Below the pieces are notes generated by a model. The model searched no databases. It had not been told where the DNA came from and saw only the letters and a program-made list of their open reading frames with translations. A DNA stretch of 64,000 bases from Yponomeuta sedellus (lineage: Eukaryota; Arthropoda; Insecta; Lepidoptera; Yponomeutidae): the NCBI GenBank assembly GCA_934045075.1, contig OW203721.1:19078714-19142713 (forward strand). The letters are read 5' to 3'. Made by a program: the position numbers and the translations under genes. Shown one piece after another: positions 10,901 to 25,900 of the stretch (positions within the stretch are counted from its first letter, which is position 1; every line of letters starts with the position of its first letter).

Positions 10901-13900
10901 CAAAAAGCATTACACGCGTGTACATTAAATTACGGACGTCTTTGCAACAAAAATAAGATGGTTGAGTTGCTGTCGACGATACCTATATTAGACAAGGTAC
11001 AGTAATAATTACTAACGAGTAATGAAAATCGTGTAACTTACAAATGTTTCGATCATCAGGTGCGTAAGGACCAAGTTTTGCCAATTCCCTAATTTCAGAT
11101 TTAGGTTTCGCGCGAAAATTGAATCCATAATACGCAGGTGGAGAACCATCGTTTAAAACTGTAATTTAGACAGTACATTTAAGATTTGAAACCTCATTCT
11201 TCCTAATAAAATTGGTAACTTACTATCACTTACCCACATAGTGTTGTGAGGGTTCTCTGTAACAGGCAAATGTAGACGCGCCTGACTCTACTCTTCTTTT
11301 TAAACTGTCTCTATCTTCTGCATCGTCGTTGTTTTTATCCACATAAAAAACTATTTTATTATTAACTGTAATGATAAAATGTGAACCTAACTGTGTAGGA
11401 CTAAATTATTTTTAAAGAGTAGGTATACTTATTTAGTACGTTCACCGGTTTTGATAGCTCAAAATGCTACTACTTGCGCGTCGAATGATAAGCGAAAGAT
11501 GAAAGTCTTTATAATAAGTAGGCTGTTCATAACTTTACCTTTTATATTGCCAGCCGATTTTGGTTTCAGTCGAGGTAGCGATGCGGTAAATTCGAGTATA
11601 ATATTGTCTTGTCTATTACGGCCAGACATGCTAGTGGCGGCACTAAAAGTTCCCATAACAAGACTAATTAAATCTGTCAATTTTACGAAAAGATCTCAAT
11701 CAGTACCTAGGTATGTAATATTGAGCTATTGGTGATATAAATTTACTAAAGTTTAGCTGGTTGTAATAGCCGATTGATTTATTCTTAGCCTATTGATTTT
11801 AAACTGTCCTCTTTTATAGAGAAATTCTATGTCTATGGGATTCATCACAATCGAATATTTACCAGTGGCTTTTGTCACACACCTCTCGAAAGTTAAAAAG
11901 CTCAAAATAAAAAAAATTGCTACAAAGCACGAATTATGTCCTGTAACTGTAACCCAACACATACCTACCATTCTTACTTGCAGTTGCGTCCTGTTTATTA
12001 ACTTTAGTTGCTGCAGAAGCAGAGTCTGGGTCATATTGAACTTCTTTGCAGGCAGAATCGCGAGTTTTCCTCGCAGTTGTGTCTTTATTATTAGTGCATT
12101 TAGGCCCAGCTGCGTTTCGTAACGTTCCATTATAGTTATTTGTGGCATTAGTTTAAAGTAAAAGCTAGGTAAAAGTACATAGAGTAAAGAGTCACTTACG
12201 TATGATTTGTCCTCCTGGCATACAAGGACATGGTTTAGGTAGACTCCGTTTGGTATAAGTTGTGTCATTATCCTTTTTCTGATAGGTGTTAGCATTATTG
12301 GCATCGTTCCAAACTAAAATATAGTAGGTATATATGGTATTAACAGACGATCGAACAGTACGGGCCAGGCAGTGGATTGGGGGTAGGTACCATAGGAGTC
12401 ATAGGACTGAGCGAACACGAAATAGTATTATGTTCGGCAGAGAACTTTCCAGAAGAACGGATATGGTATGGAGCGTTTCGAATCCGCTATCCAGCCCGTA
12501 CCAAGTTCGAAAACGATCCATCTGAACATCTATATTGAAAAATGACTGTCAAAACGATATGCGGAAAACCTGAATGTGAGTGCGGAAAACCGTAATAAAT
12601 CGATGATACGGATGATACCGATTCTATACATCGTAACAGAACACTCACCGAAATAATGTTGTGAAGATTTCGTATTATTTGAAAATGCACCAGCTCTGTA
12701 AAATGTGCTATCTTTAGCAGTGCAGGTAGGATCTGTAAATACAACAAACTAGCTTTAGCACGCAGCGCCGCATAAAGCATTACTCATGGTAGTTTGTCCG
12801 CAATTTTGATACTGATGCAGAACCCTAACTGTTACAATAATTAACATAGAATGTTTTAATTACGTTAAACGTTATAAATAATCGCGATTAGACCGGTTTA
12901 ATATATAACTACACAAAACTTAAATCTTAAATTCCACTTTTAATAAACAGTTGAAAAGGCTCTCAACCATGATGGTTTAAGATTACCTCTACCACGATGT
13001 TACATAATTTGTAAACAAATATAATAACCACGGCAAATTGAATATATTTAAAAACTTAGTCATGTCACGACCACAGTGAATAGCGTTTTCTGTATTTTAA
13101 ATCAAAGATATAAAGAAGTATTTCATTCATTTGATGCAGTCATCTTCTATTTTTATGTATTCAAATCGATACCTATAGTACCTACTGTATTTAGGTCCGT
13201 TAGGCCAATTAAGTACTGTCTTGTAATTAAACTTGGTTTTGTTAAATTTGATGTGAGTCAACAAGCCATTTTGACTTATTTAACTTAGGGATGTAGATTT
13301 TTTGTTAGGGGGTTACAATACTAGTGCAGTTTTTGTAGGTAGTTTGCACTGCAAAACATGGAGAATTAATGGATTTTACGACGGACTGGAAGTCGGACCT
13401 CTCAAAAGTGACCGGGTCGACTACTTGAATTGCTCCGCTTCTGTCACGCCGCGTGTCTCAGGCCTTATATGGACAGTATGTGTGGACTATGCCGTGTATA
13501 TTATTTACTTCTACAACCTCTGGCCCCGAATTCATCAGAGAGCGTTGGTTTTACAGTGGACGACCATAACCAAGTAGGACATTGCTGTTTCAACGGCCTT
13601 AGTAAATGTACAAAACTACCAGTCTAATGACGTATTGTCGTTGCGTTTATCGTCTAATGTGAAACCACCTAACTAATGGTGATAATTTTGAACACACCAT
13701 CGTCGTTCCGTGCTTTCCCTTTGTTGGAATCATTTAGTGCAGCTCCGGCGTTATCAGATCGAATGGACCCCTTACACGCTCTTCGTACGATACCTGTAAT
13801 TGTAACCAATACCTTGGAGATGGTAAAAGACACGCCCAAGGGCAAGTTTAACATGCACCATTGGCCCTAATCTTTACTCCATAGCTATAGTTGGAACTAT

Positions 13901-16900
13901 TATCTTGAATATGATTTCTAAATGCCGTCAAAACTCTATATCTCAAAATCAATGACAAAGTTATGAAGGCAGACGGAAGCCATTTTGGTCTCAGAACAAT
14001 AATTTTGGTTAACTGCAAACCGCCTGACTGCCTAACTGCAAAGTAGGTACTCGGGGCTGCAAGTGAAGCAAATTACTTCAGCCGGATGTTGCTGCCTGTA
14101 CGTAATACAGAGAGTATTGTAAAGAGGTTCGATATTTCTTTGATGTCGGAATCGCCCATTAGCTCAGTTGGGAAAGCGATGGCACGGTTAGCCAGAGGTC
14201 TCGGGTTCGAGTCCCGGCATGGGTGGAATTTTTAGCCTCTAAATAGGTTTTAAAAATAATGTTGGTAACAAAAAATGACCAAATGTGTTTATAAATATAA
14301 ATATTCTTTTTCTAATGCACTAACCCGTGCTAAGGACAAATTTAAAAACCTATTTAGAGGTTAAAAATTCCACCCATGCCGGGATTCGAACCCGGCTCTC
14401 CGTGCCAGCGCTCTTTCCAACTAAGCTAATGGGCGACTCACCAGCATCGGCATCAGTGAAATTTCGAACCTCTTTACAATATTCTCTGTATTACTTAGGC
14501 AGCGACATCTGGCTGAAGTAATTTGCATCACTTGCAGCCCCGAGTACCTACTTTGCAGTTAGGTTTTTACATCGGAATGAACGGACACCAAATGTGTGTC
14601 GGGTTTAACGTGCAGTACCAAAGACATAACAAAAAATCGTGTCGGGTCACGCGCAGTGTATGTAGCAGTGGGTGCGGGCGGGCGCTTCGGACGGATGGAC
14701 GGACGCGGACGGAACGAGGGGCGGACGGTCACGACGGAACCCTAAAAGTGTGTGTTTATGACCACACAATAAAATGAGAAACAAATTATTTTCAAAATTT
14801 AGATGACGAACGGGACTGAGTATTTTTTTTCTCTTTAAAAATCTTACGTTTGTCCGGAAACATAACATCGGGTGAAGGACAGCACTCCGTTCCACACTCA
14901 TCCCTTTGGTAACAAGGAAAGCAGATATAACTTGTAGTAGCGTCCATTTTGAATACTTTATGTCGTCTTGACCGAAGATCTGGAATAAATTATCAAATTC
15001 GTAAGTACAAACTCGCTAGAAATTGAATGAAATTATGAATGAATAAATAGAAATGAAATTGTACAGGGTGATGCGGAACAAAGGATCCGATAGAACTTAT
15101 GGGGCTTATCTTAGGCCTGATTTACATTTGCTTTATTTTCATGCTTTTTAAGCATGCTTTATATAGAGGTAGAATAGAATAGAAACACCACAACCGTACA
15201 TCCGTAAGGGATAGCAATTCCGGGTGCGCGTGGTAATATAGCCCATAATCTATCTCTGAGAGAAAGCTTAATTCTCTGTCTTAATTTTATTCATATGATA
15301 ACACAAAAAAATCGCTGTCCCTTTTGACGCCTGTATTCTATTCTACCTCTGTGTAAAGCATGCTTAAAAAGCATGAAAATTAAGCAAATGTAAATCAGCC
15401 TTTACTCATTAGTACAAATCACTTTGTTCTGTACATATTTAATTGTTTTTATGGAGTCTAAATATGTCCCACTGCAGGGCACAGGCCTTCTCTCAATAAG
15501 AGAGAGAGAGTATGGGCTTAATTACCACGCGTGCCCACCGCGGGCGCGGATTAGCATTTTCAAGCGCAGAGGTTTTTGAACACCTCAGGCACTCGGGTTT
15601 CCTGACGATGTTTTCCTTCACCGTTAGCGACAATAATTTCACAAATGTCAATTAATTAAACAGAAATGCCCTAGAAAACTCGCGCATGAGTTCTACGCAA
15701 CAAGAATTGAAATGCGCGAATCGTTTCGCGGGTAAATCGTAATTATCTGAACAAGCTCTATGCCTCACAGTCGGGCCATTGTACGTACGTGGCAAGACTG
15801 AGGTAGTTGAATACCTCAAACACTCGGTATCCTTCACGGTTAGCTAGCACGTTTTCAAATTTAAAAATTACTTACCAAACAAAGTCATTGGTGTATAACG
15901 TCCGCATTCTATTATTCAAAATTATTTTAAGAGAATGAGTATTTTTTTCACCAACGTAGGAAGCATAGCGCAGAATGCACATTGATTGAAGTAATTGAGA
16001 AAAATGTAGAATTATTAGGGCCGCATTATATTTCACTACGTATTAAATGAGAAATTCGAAGAGACAGCACAACAGTTAAGTATTTACTTAGCGAAATACG
16101 TAATTCAGAAAGTGGCCCTTAGATACCGACAAATTTTATTTTCTTAAATGTCTTTATTTACTTATTATTTTTCTCTATCAAGAACTAAGCATACATATGA
16201 ACATTAAAATACGCCTCTAATATTAATGAATTTATTCTACGTTTATCGACTGTAGGTACATACCCGTTTTCTTACAATGAAATAAAATAGGTACTTATAG
16301 AATATGTGAGTAAGAGGGAATGTCGACATATATACACGTCTTTACTAACTTTGGGCACTGGTGCCAGATGCTATTTCCACTCTCTCAACATTTGTGCATC
16401 CGTGGAAGCACACATCATCATCATAGGGGACCATTGTCGTACATTCATCACCCTCTTCCGTTCTAGTAGTTTTTTTCCGACCTAAAATAAAGGTTAAAGT
16501 ATATTAAGTCATGCATGATACTTCAGGAATAATTCAAACACTATTACATACTGATTCCTTTTTGAATGCAACTTTGAACCAAATCACTATGAAAATTTCT
16601 CAAAAAATAGTGTGGAATGGAATTAATATAAATTATGCTTAAAAATTATACTCTTTTTGCGGTAGACGTGTAATAGTACATTACACAACTAGGGTGGTAA
16701 TACAAAGAAAGGCCGAGATCGCAGAAGTTTGCGGCCCGAGCTGCAAGCGAGGGACGCAAATATGCGATCGAGAGCTTTCTTTATTACCTCCCGTGTTGTG
16801 TACATCTTTTTATGTCTACACTTGGCCAGAAAGCGGCTTTTTCCGTACGCGCAGCGTGCGGAAAAAGCCACTTTATTGCCAGGTGTGGCATAAAAGTATG

Positions 16901-19900
16901 AAATTACGGATCAACCTTTTTAAGCAAATAGATTGATTTATAATTTCTCATTTCGAAAAAACTAAGCAAAGTTCGATAGTAGTCCTTTATCTGTTTATTA
17001 AGTTTGGTAGCATTTCCCGTAGTAATTGAACACCCAGGGAAAGTGTATTTGGCTTGGACTATAAATTTTTCTTCATTACGACAGACACAGTGACCCAACA
17101 GCTTGGCTTAGGTGCGGTTTCGGAATTGAGAATTTCACTAAGTAAATACCTAAGTAACGTTCTGTCACGCTCTTTGCTGAGAAATTCGGAGAGACAGCAC
17201 TACAGTTATTCGTGAAATTCTCAATTCACATAGTCTTCCTATGGCCTACCTACAAAAAGTGGACACTTACCCATTGAATTGGGTTAAGTGTCCACTTTTG
17301 GTACCGTATGCCATGTTCTCAACAATAAGAGAACAATGACCTTCGTTCTTTGGCTTTGGTGGTGGCTCTGGCTGCGTACATCCGAAGAAACACCTTTCAT
17401 CCGTGATATTTACCATCGAGAAACACCTCTCCTGGTCATTAGCTGAAACGATGGATTCGATTAGAGATTCTCTATTTTCAGGTTATAGCTTAAACATAAA
17501 ATTTCAGAACAGCCTACTGTTAAAAAATCAGAACTTCATCAGATCTTCTGAATGACTTGGTTTTGTCAACTTAATTCACAGTAGGTACCTACTCACAGAA
17601 TGCGCAATGGCACATGTAGCGCCGAAAATGTTTACCCACACTACTTTCTAAGATGCTTTTCGGCGCTAACACATTTCACATTGTTTTTCTTTTCGTATCA
17701 ATTTCGCTGCGCAAAGCGTACACTCTCTTATACTTGTAGTAAGAATCTGTTAAGGCTGTCTGACTAAACATGTGATAACTGTAAACAAGCGGTCTTATTT
17801 ATGAAGTTGCGACTCCTTAAAACATTTAGTTGATTGAAACGATGCATTGATTAAAATAGTCAGTGGTGAAGATTTTACAAGAAAAAAACGGAACCACACT
17901 TTAAACAAATTGACTCTAACGAGTGCTTTAGATAGAGGAATCGTGTTTTTAAAATAAGACCTAATATGTTACAGCCGAATTGACAGCTGCTAACAGTAAC
18001 TAACAGATTGTAACTTGTTTGTGTCCGAGAATCGGCCATTTTAAGTATTTCGGTATATCTAACACATTATTATTAGGTAGGTACTCTAAGACACAAGCCA
18101 AGTCTTAGAAATGAATATCTATATCTATTAAATAAATAGCTTGTATTAGACCATATCGCAGTAACGGCTATCACCGAGATATAAATTGTAAAAGGACATA
18201 CGTTGTTCATCTTTACCGTCCTTTTTGTCTTTCTTCGAGTCTGCTTTCTTCGAATCTGCGATTGCGAGGTCTGTGTTACATATATCCATACCTTTATAGA
18301 TACATACCTTTGTTCTTAATATAAAATCCTTAATTAATCGCAGAAAAATGCTACTTGTAAACCAGATGTGTATCTCTTATCTACATACAAACACTTGTAA
18401 GCCAGATGTATGTCTCTTCTTCTTCTTCTTCTTCTTCTACAGGCTATATTAGTCCACTGCTGGACATAGCCCTCCCCTAATAGCGCCAGGTTGTGCCATC
18501 ATTGGGGGGTAATGCCCATAATCCCCACGCTGGGTATGCGGTTTGGGGATCGCAGTTTGGTGGAATTGTACTGCAGGGGGCGCTGCTGCCCGCCCCCCGG
18601 TTTGTGTCCCTTAGTCGCCTTTTACGACACCCGCGGGAAGAATTTGGGATGGTGCTATTCTCTAGGCCGACACCACACAGCTGTATGTCTCTTATCTACG
18701 TACAAAAAGTAGCCTGGATGCGCCCCAGTTGCGAGGCGCGTGCCTTCCTTTATAGACATTAGGCTAACGTTCCTATTTATAAAAACACTTCCCAGAGGCA
18801 GTTTACAGTCTGACGTAGAAGGAAACTCGTAACCACAGGTTACAAAAACTGCCTCTGAAGATTGTTCTACAGGAGTCGTGGCTTTATTAGTAACACCGTT
18901 AATCGCCAAACATCCCCAATGCAGATTGGCGACGTTAACGTATGCGAATAGCTGTTAGTAGCTCAATACTACCGTTCAACGAACAAACCTCTCTATAGGT
19001 TAAGAGTCAGACAGACAGGCAGAAGGCGTCGGGCACACTTCGGGAGAGTTATGGATGGAGAGTTTCATATATCCACCCGAAATATGCTCGGAAATGCAAT
19101 AAACTATAACTTCCACACAACACAATCACTTGCCCTTGTCCCAAACGAGGATACCCCGTGCTATGGCACCCAGAGAAGCACACCACAAACATGGAAATAA
19201 ACTTAGAGTCAGGCCATTTCTATAAATGTACGGCGGTCCCCAGCGGGAATGGAACCCATGACCTCGTCATGGTAATCCGCCGTGATACCGCTAAGCCATC
19301 GAGACAGTAAATCGACAGTTTAGGCATTTACCATCGCCATCGGTGTTCTCATCGCGGGAGCCTCTGTGTTTTATTTTATCTCTATCTCTGTGTCTTCTTC
19401 CCCGGTGTCTACCAGTTATTACTCTTCTCTCGATAGTGTAACATGCGCCTTCGCCGTCTGAAAACGAAATGATATGAAAAGAAAAGGTTTTATTCAAAGT
19501 AGCGCAGAAGCTGCGGCTTAATGAACGTTACAATTCAAACAAAGATAATTTTGGAGAAGAAATAGACAAAAAAAAGAGTCTTTTCAAAGTCCTTAATTAA
19601 CAGAGTTTATATAATTATTTTAAATCAAGAACTCATGCATTGCACAATTCCAGACACCAATGTCATCTAAATAATCCTTTATGTTGCAGTAGCCCTTTTG
19701 GCATAAAGTGCACTTAACATATTTTTTGAACCGCGTTTCAGGCAAGCTTTAAATATCTTCAGGTATTTTATTATAGAAGCGTATACAATGCCCCATGAAG
19801 GATGTATTAACCTTTGCCAGCCTAAATAGTGGGAACAGAAGCTTATGTTTATTTCTAGTATATTTACATTGTGTTGGCTACCTAGAGTTTTAAAGTTACT

Positions 19901-22900
19901 GTTATGTTTCCTGACGTACATAATGTTTTCATAGATATACTGACTGGCAACTGTCAGGATGTTAGTTTCTTTAAATAAATCTCTTAACGAATCTCTACTG
20001 CCTAGCTTATAAATGAATCTGATCGCAATCTTCTGCAAGACGAAGATGGTCTCAATGTCTGCTGCCCGTCCCCACAGTAGTATGCCATAGGACATAACAC
20101 TATGGAAGTAACTAAAAAAACAAGCCTAGCCGTTGCGATGTCAGTTAGTTCCCTAATTTTTTTAACTGCATATGCGGCTGAACTAAGCCTATTTGCTAAT
20201 TTTTCTAAATTAAAGGTAATAATAATGTACCTAAGGTGAAAGTGAAGTTATAGTAACTGAGAAGGAAAACATCGTGAGGAGACCTGAGTGTCTGAGGTGT
20301 TCAAATACCTCAGCGCTTTAAATAGCCAATCCGCGGTGGGCACGCATGTTATTTTAGTCCATACTCTCTATCTGAGAGAAAGCCTATGCCCTGCAGTGGG
20401 ACGTTAATAGGCAAACAAAACAAATGTAAATTAAGAAACAAACTACGCTTATTGCGTCAGTCGTCAACACGTGACAAGAAAAGGCTGAATGGAAATGTTA
20501 CATTCACAACAAAGAAAATAAACTGGGAAAAACAAAAACAATTAAGTTTTGAGCAAAGAAAACTTATTGTTTTCAGCAATGTTTCAGGAAAAACGCATGT
20601 ACAAAAATAAGTAGCGATAAGGAAAAAATACGAAAACTATAATTAAACCCAAATCAAGCGATGATATGTCCCAGCGCTGATTTTCAGCCAGTCCCTACGG
20701 TAACTCTACATAAGAGAGTACAGTCGGCAGCAGGTCAACCTTAATACCTGTGGCAAAATAGTTCTTAACGTACCTAATGGATTGGAGACCACGTATTGAA
20801 TGATTGATGTGCTGTCGAGTGTAGTAGTAGTTTAGATTGATGTGCTGTCGACTGTAGTGCATAACGTTAAGACATTAATGAAATAATTTAGAATAACTAG
20901 TAACAAAAGTAGTAAGTGTTAATTATTCTTTCTCTCAAACAAAATGTCTAAACATGTATTTAAAAATAAATAAAAACATATTAAAATAATGTAATAAGAA
21001 GATATCGTGATGAAACCTGAGTGTCTGAAAAACTTCAGCGCTTGAAATTTTCAATCCGCGGTGGGCACGTGTTAATTATTAATTATTTTTTCTGTCAAAA
21101 TGTCTAAACATATATTTAAAAATAAATAAAAACATATTAAAATAATGTAATAAGAAGGTATCGTGATGAAACCAGAGTGTCTGAGAAGCTTCAGCGCTTG
21201 AAATTTTCAATCCACGGTGGGCACGTTTAGTAATTAAGCTCCTACCGGTAGAAAAATTAATACGAACCAGGTTCCTCACAGCATTCATTGTTTCCGCAAA
21301 AACAATCTGTGGATATGTTTATTTCAAAGGTTAAAATCAGTCCTCTCATTCAATCAATTCATAACGCACTATGGCTGAAGCAATCTTACCTTCTTCGCCA
21401 CAGGGATCCTCCCTTACATTGGACACTGCTATCGTCAGCTGAATGGGATGCTGCGACGACGTAGATTTATGTCTACAGGAGCACGAATCTTCAACTAAAA
21501 TATATAGGTATAGTATTTCTTAATTATTCCCGATACTCATATATAGTAGTTATATAATATATATATATATATATATTAACAAACTTAACTATTATTAAAC
21601 GGGACTAATCGCGATTATTTGTTACGTAAAACGTAATTAGACGGTACACTGCCTACTCGAGTCTACTAGAGACCACGGCAACTGTAACGCTGCCGAATGT
21701 TATAACGCTGCTGAACGTCGGGTAATAAGGTAATTACGTTTTACCTAATGCTCGACCCGTTTAATAAATAACTAAAAATATATATACATAACGCCTTAAA
21801 ATTTAATACTGACCGCCTAATTGCCGCTCTACTCATAATCATTAAGCCGCTTTGGGGGCTAACAAGCGCCACCAATGAAGTCAAAAACGTCACTGGTTTT
21901 ATAATACGTGTTTTTTAAAAAGTAAAGATAAAACATATTAATATCTGTGATAGCCTAGAACGTAGTATCAACATCCTAGGACTTTAGTCGATTTCGACTA
22001 AAAATTGCAGTTTTAGGCTAAAATCGATTGAAGTCCTAGGTTGTAGCCCCCAGGTTCTTTGTCTTCGTCTGATTGTATTTTTTTATTATTATTTATCCTA
22101 TTTTTCCTCCGCAATAACATGTTGTTCCAGGGACACAGTGTGTCCTGAGACCCGATTTTCTGACTCCCATATTAATGCCGGTTAGATTGTAGGTTCTGAA
22201 AATAGTTTTTTTTTTCAATTTCATTTATTTGTCAGCCAAACGGTACATTCATATTGATGTCAAAATTAAAAGTTGTCATAGTGGTTAAGATTTTTGATGT
22301 TTACTTTTGCAAAATACGTATTATAAAACAAGATATGATCTTTATTCCATTGGTGGCGTTAGTTAGCACCCCAAAGCGCCATAGCGCATTAATGAATTCG
22401 TAATTGAGCGTGAATGTAAAAGAGAGTGTTTTCTCCCAAAAAGAAAACTTACTCCCGGAAGTTTCCGGTGACACGATATATCGATCCAAGGTTTTTACTG
22501 GGCTGTGGCTGGAGCCTTTATCAATGCAGCAGGTACAATCGATACCTGTACGAAAGCAAATTTTCTTGGTCATAGGGTCTTGTCCATGTTCTTAACCATA
22601 CTATTATAAAGTGGACTAGCTGTGTACCGCGGGACACATATATATTCCCGCAGTAAAACGTAGCCTATGTGTTAATCCAGGGAGTCAGCTAACTCCATAC
22701 CAAATGTTATTAAAATCTCTCCAGCCGTTTAGACGTTACGAAGTAAAAAACATAGACACTCATAAACTTTCGCCTTCGACGACGTCAGTGGTGCAGCGGT
22801 TTGGCACGCTGACTGTAAAACCGAAGGTCTCGGTTCGTTCCCAGGCCGTTCAACTTTTCTAATTTGTCTCGGGTCTTGGATGTTAGGTATCTATGTATTT

Positions 22901-25900
22901 ATTTATTGTATTAAATCTCATGTCATTTAGTTGTACATAGTATGGGGCTAACGAGATCTGTGCAGCATTAGTGTGATGATGAAAGCATGACTTACTTGGC
23001 TCTATGTCCCATTGGAGACAATTGTCGTATCTACACTTGCAAGATGTATTTGAATCTGAAAATGAGGAAAACTTAAGGTCTTTCTTTTCCACTCTCTTAG
23101 GAAAGAAAATAAAGTGAGTAGGTGTTGAAAATTAAAAACTCTCACCGACATATTGTATTGCCACCGAACTACTTGCGATTGGCCGATCATATTCATAGAC
23201 GGGTTGCCGTTCTGAAAAGATTTGACACTCTGTATTCGATATCAACCCTTATTATGTCCCTACTGCTGGGGCACGGGTCTCATACTGCATCGCACGAAGG
23301 TTAGGCCATACTCCACCACGGGGGCCAAGTCCGGGTTGGTGGAGGATTGTAAGACAGTGGCGAGTCTTACTGTCAGAAGTTATCAAGCCGCCCATAAGGC
23401 CTCTGACATGGCTTAACGACTGTCCTTACATGACAGCCGGCACCAACGGCTTAACGTGCCTTGCGAAGCACGGAAGCGCTCGGAAAAATGCCACCAGCGG
23501 TAGTCACGGGACGGTCTCCCATTCCGCACCTGACCACGCCTGTTGTTGCTTAACGCAAGTGATTGATTCCAATCACTCGGTTCGACTAGGCCACGAGCGC
23601 TTCTTACTTATCGGTTAATAATACTAAATTTATTTAAGCGATCGCACAAATTAAAATGATGCGAAAATAAAAATAAACCTTTTTAAAAACCTATTTAATG
23701 GCTAAAAATTCCACCCACTCCAGGATTCGTGCCAGCGCTCTTTCCAACTGAGCTAATGGGCGACTCACCGGCATCAGTGAAATTTCGAACCTCTTTACAA
23801 TACTCACTCTATTACGTTTTTAAAAATTGTCCTTAGCACGGGTTAGTGCATTAAAAATAATATAAATATAAACCGTCCAAATACGAGTCGGACTCACGCA
23901 TCGAGGGTTCTTAAAATGTATACATATAACAAATCTATAAATTTTGTCTTCATCTGATTGTATTTTTTTATTATTATTTATCCTATTTTTCCTCCGCAAT
24001 GACATGTTGTTCCAGGGACACAGTGTGTCCTGAGACTCGATTTTCTGACTCCCATATTAATGACGAAAAACCCTGGTACGCACGTACAATAACAGGTTTG
24101 CATCAGCGGATCCTTTCTGTGGTTCGAAGCAGTGGTTTAAATCCTCTGTGATTAATATACTACTTGGGGATTAAGTGGGTCATTCTCCTTATATATTACA
24201 AAGGTTCTTTTAATGTATATACCTCCCCTGCTTGTGGTATTAAGACGCCAACGTACCGAACCCAAGCTGAGGCGTAGGGCAAGCGAGGGGGAGATATGCA
24301 CCAGTGTAATAATAATAGCTTCCTCATGGCTCAGTTGCTTGTCTTGAATAAGATGTGAAATCTGTAGGTTGAGGGTATTTGTCTACCTTTGTTATGTAGT
24401 TATTAATTTTACATGTGTATATACACATTATATATATCATATATCACTAAGTATATATATATATATATATTTTTATATTTTTTTTGGGGCAATTCTGTGT
24501 TTCAGGGACTTACGACTGCTCTTTTGATTTACGTATTTAAGTTGTGGAAACCTATAATTCGTTATTCAAGTGTTCTGTTTAATTACCAATGTAAATTTGT
24601 TGTACTGGTTGGAAAAAAAAATCCTTATCGAGTGAATTAGTAGACGAAACCACTTGAGTGACAAATATGTTTAGAAAAAAATTCAATATCTGATTAGTCC
24701 TTGGTCAAAATTTATTTATTTGGCACTTTTTGTCTGTTTGTATGTACACAAAAGTGTCTTAGGTTAACTTAGGTTAGCTGGCAGATAATGCTAAGTATAA
24801 TTAAGCTCGTCTACGTGCAAAGTTTTATGGAATAAAAATTTATACAAATGTTTTTACGCCCAAATGGACAGTTTGTCTCATCAGCCATTCCAGTTCCAGG
24901 AAAAATGGCATAAGGGTAGGTAAGTACTATGTGGACAATGTAGTCAAATCAAATAGACACTTGTCACCTACCAGTTCTTGCCTGGGGTAGTTCTAAGTAA
25001 ATGACGTCAGGATCCGACTCATCTTCGAAGATAATATGCTCACGGGACCGATTTTCAGCTGATTCAGAAAAAAATATCATTAGGTACTGTAATTTGCAAT
25101 TTTGCAAAAGATAAAGGTAATAGGTACTATTTTAAAAACATAATGTGAATTATGGAAGTTGTTTATCTTTACTGCTTCTTCATTCATTTTAGGTAGGTCT
25201 AGTTGACATACCTCTAGACATCATTGTCCTTGTAAAAGCAGGGTTGGCGACAAACTTGCATTTTTTTAGGTCACATGATGGTTTGTTCGGTTGGTCACCA
25301 GATTTCCAAGGATCTTTTTTAGGCTCTGGTGCTGAAAAAAACAAATGGTTTATTCGAGTATAAGCAAGTTCTTAGAAACACAAAGCCGCTTTTTAAGTCC
25401 TTTTATCACTTACGTTTTTCATTCAGTGGATTCCCAGGGCACGCGCAGGGAACTAAAAAAAGCATTCGTTACTCCCAGGGTTAATAAAAGTAGTCACATT
25501 ATAAGTATTCTTAGAAAGAACAATGCTGCCGTCCGATCACTAATGTCGGGTAAAGATATGAATCCGGACCCACACATGTATAGTCTGTTAGCTTTTAGAA
25601 TATTCCTCGGGCTCTGAGTAGGCTTCGGTTTTCGCTGAAAGCCCACGAGTGTAATACTACTTTCTGCTCTGTGAAAAACTTTTCTTCACTATTTTGAAAA
25701 GTTATGCAAAGTTCAGTGTCATATTAGTTCCGATATTTCTATTACACGAATATATCCGATGCTATCCGATAGTAGCCGAGGTATATTCTAAAAGCTTCAA
25801 TTTAATTCAATTTTGTAATAATGGCTTCCCTATAAGGATTCTGCCAACGTCTGAGTTACGAAAAAGTAGAACCTCTTGGAATGACAATAAAAGTTTTTTT

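Noticed and set aside
14154..14227. Possible functional tRNA gene
   Set aside because: Box A- and B-like words are present, but the acceptor and anticodon stems do not pair cleanly, and the unit is repeated inside a foldback element.
18655..18909. Possible further gene A exon (minus) containing 'FVTCGYEFPSTSDC'
   Set aside because: No acceptor/donor pair gives an open phase-1 exon of reasonable length; the frame crosses a short inverted repeat. Left out.
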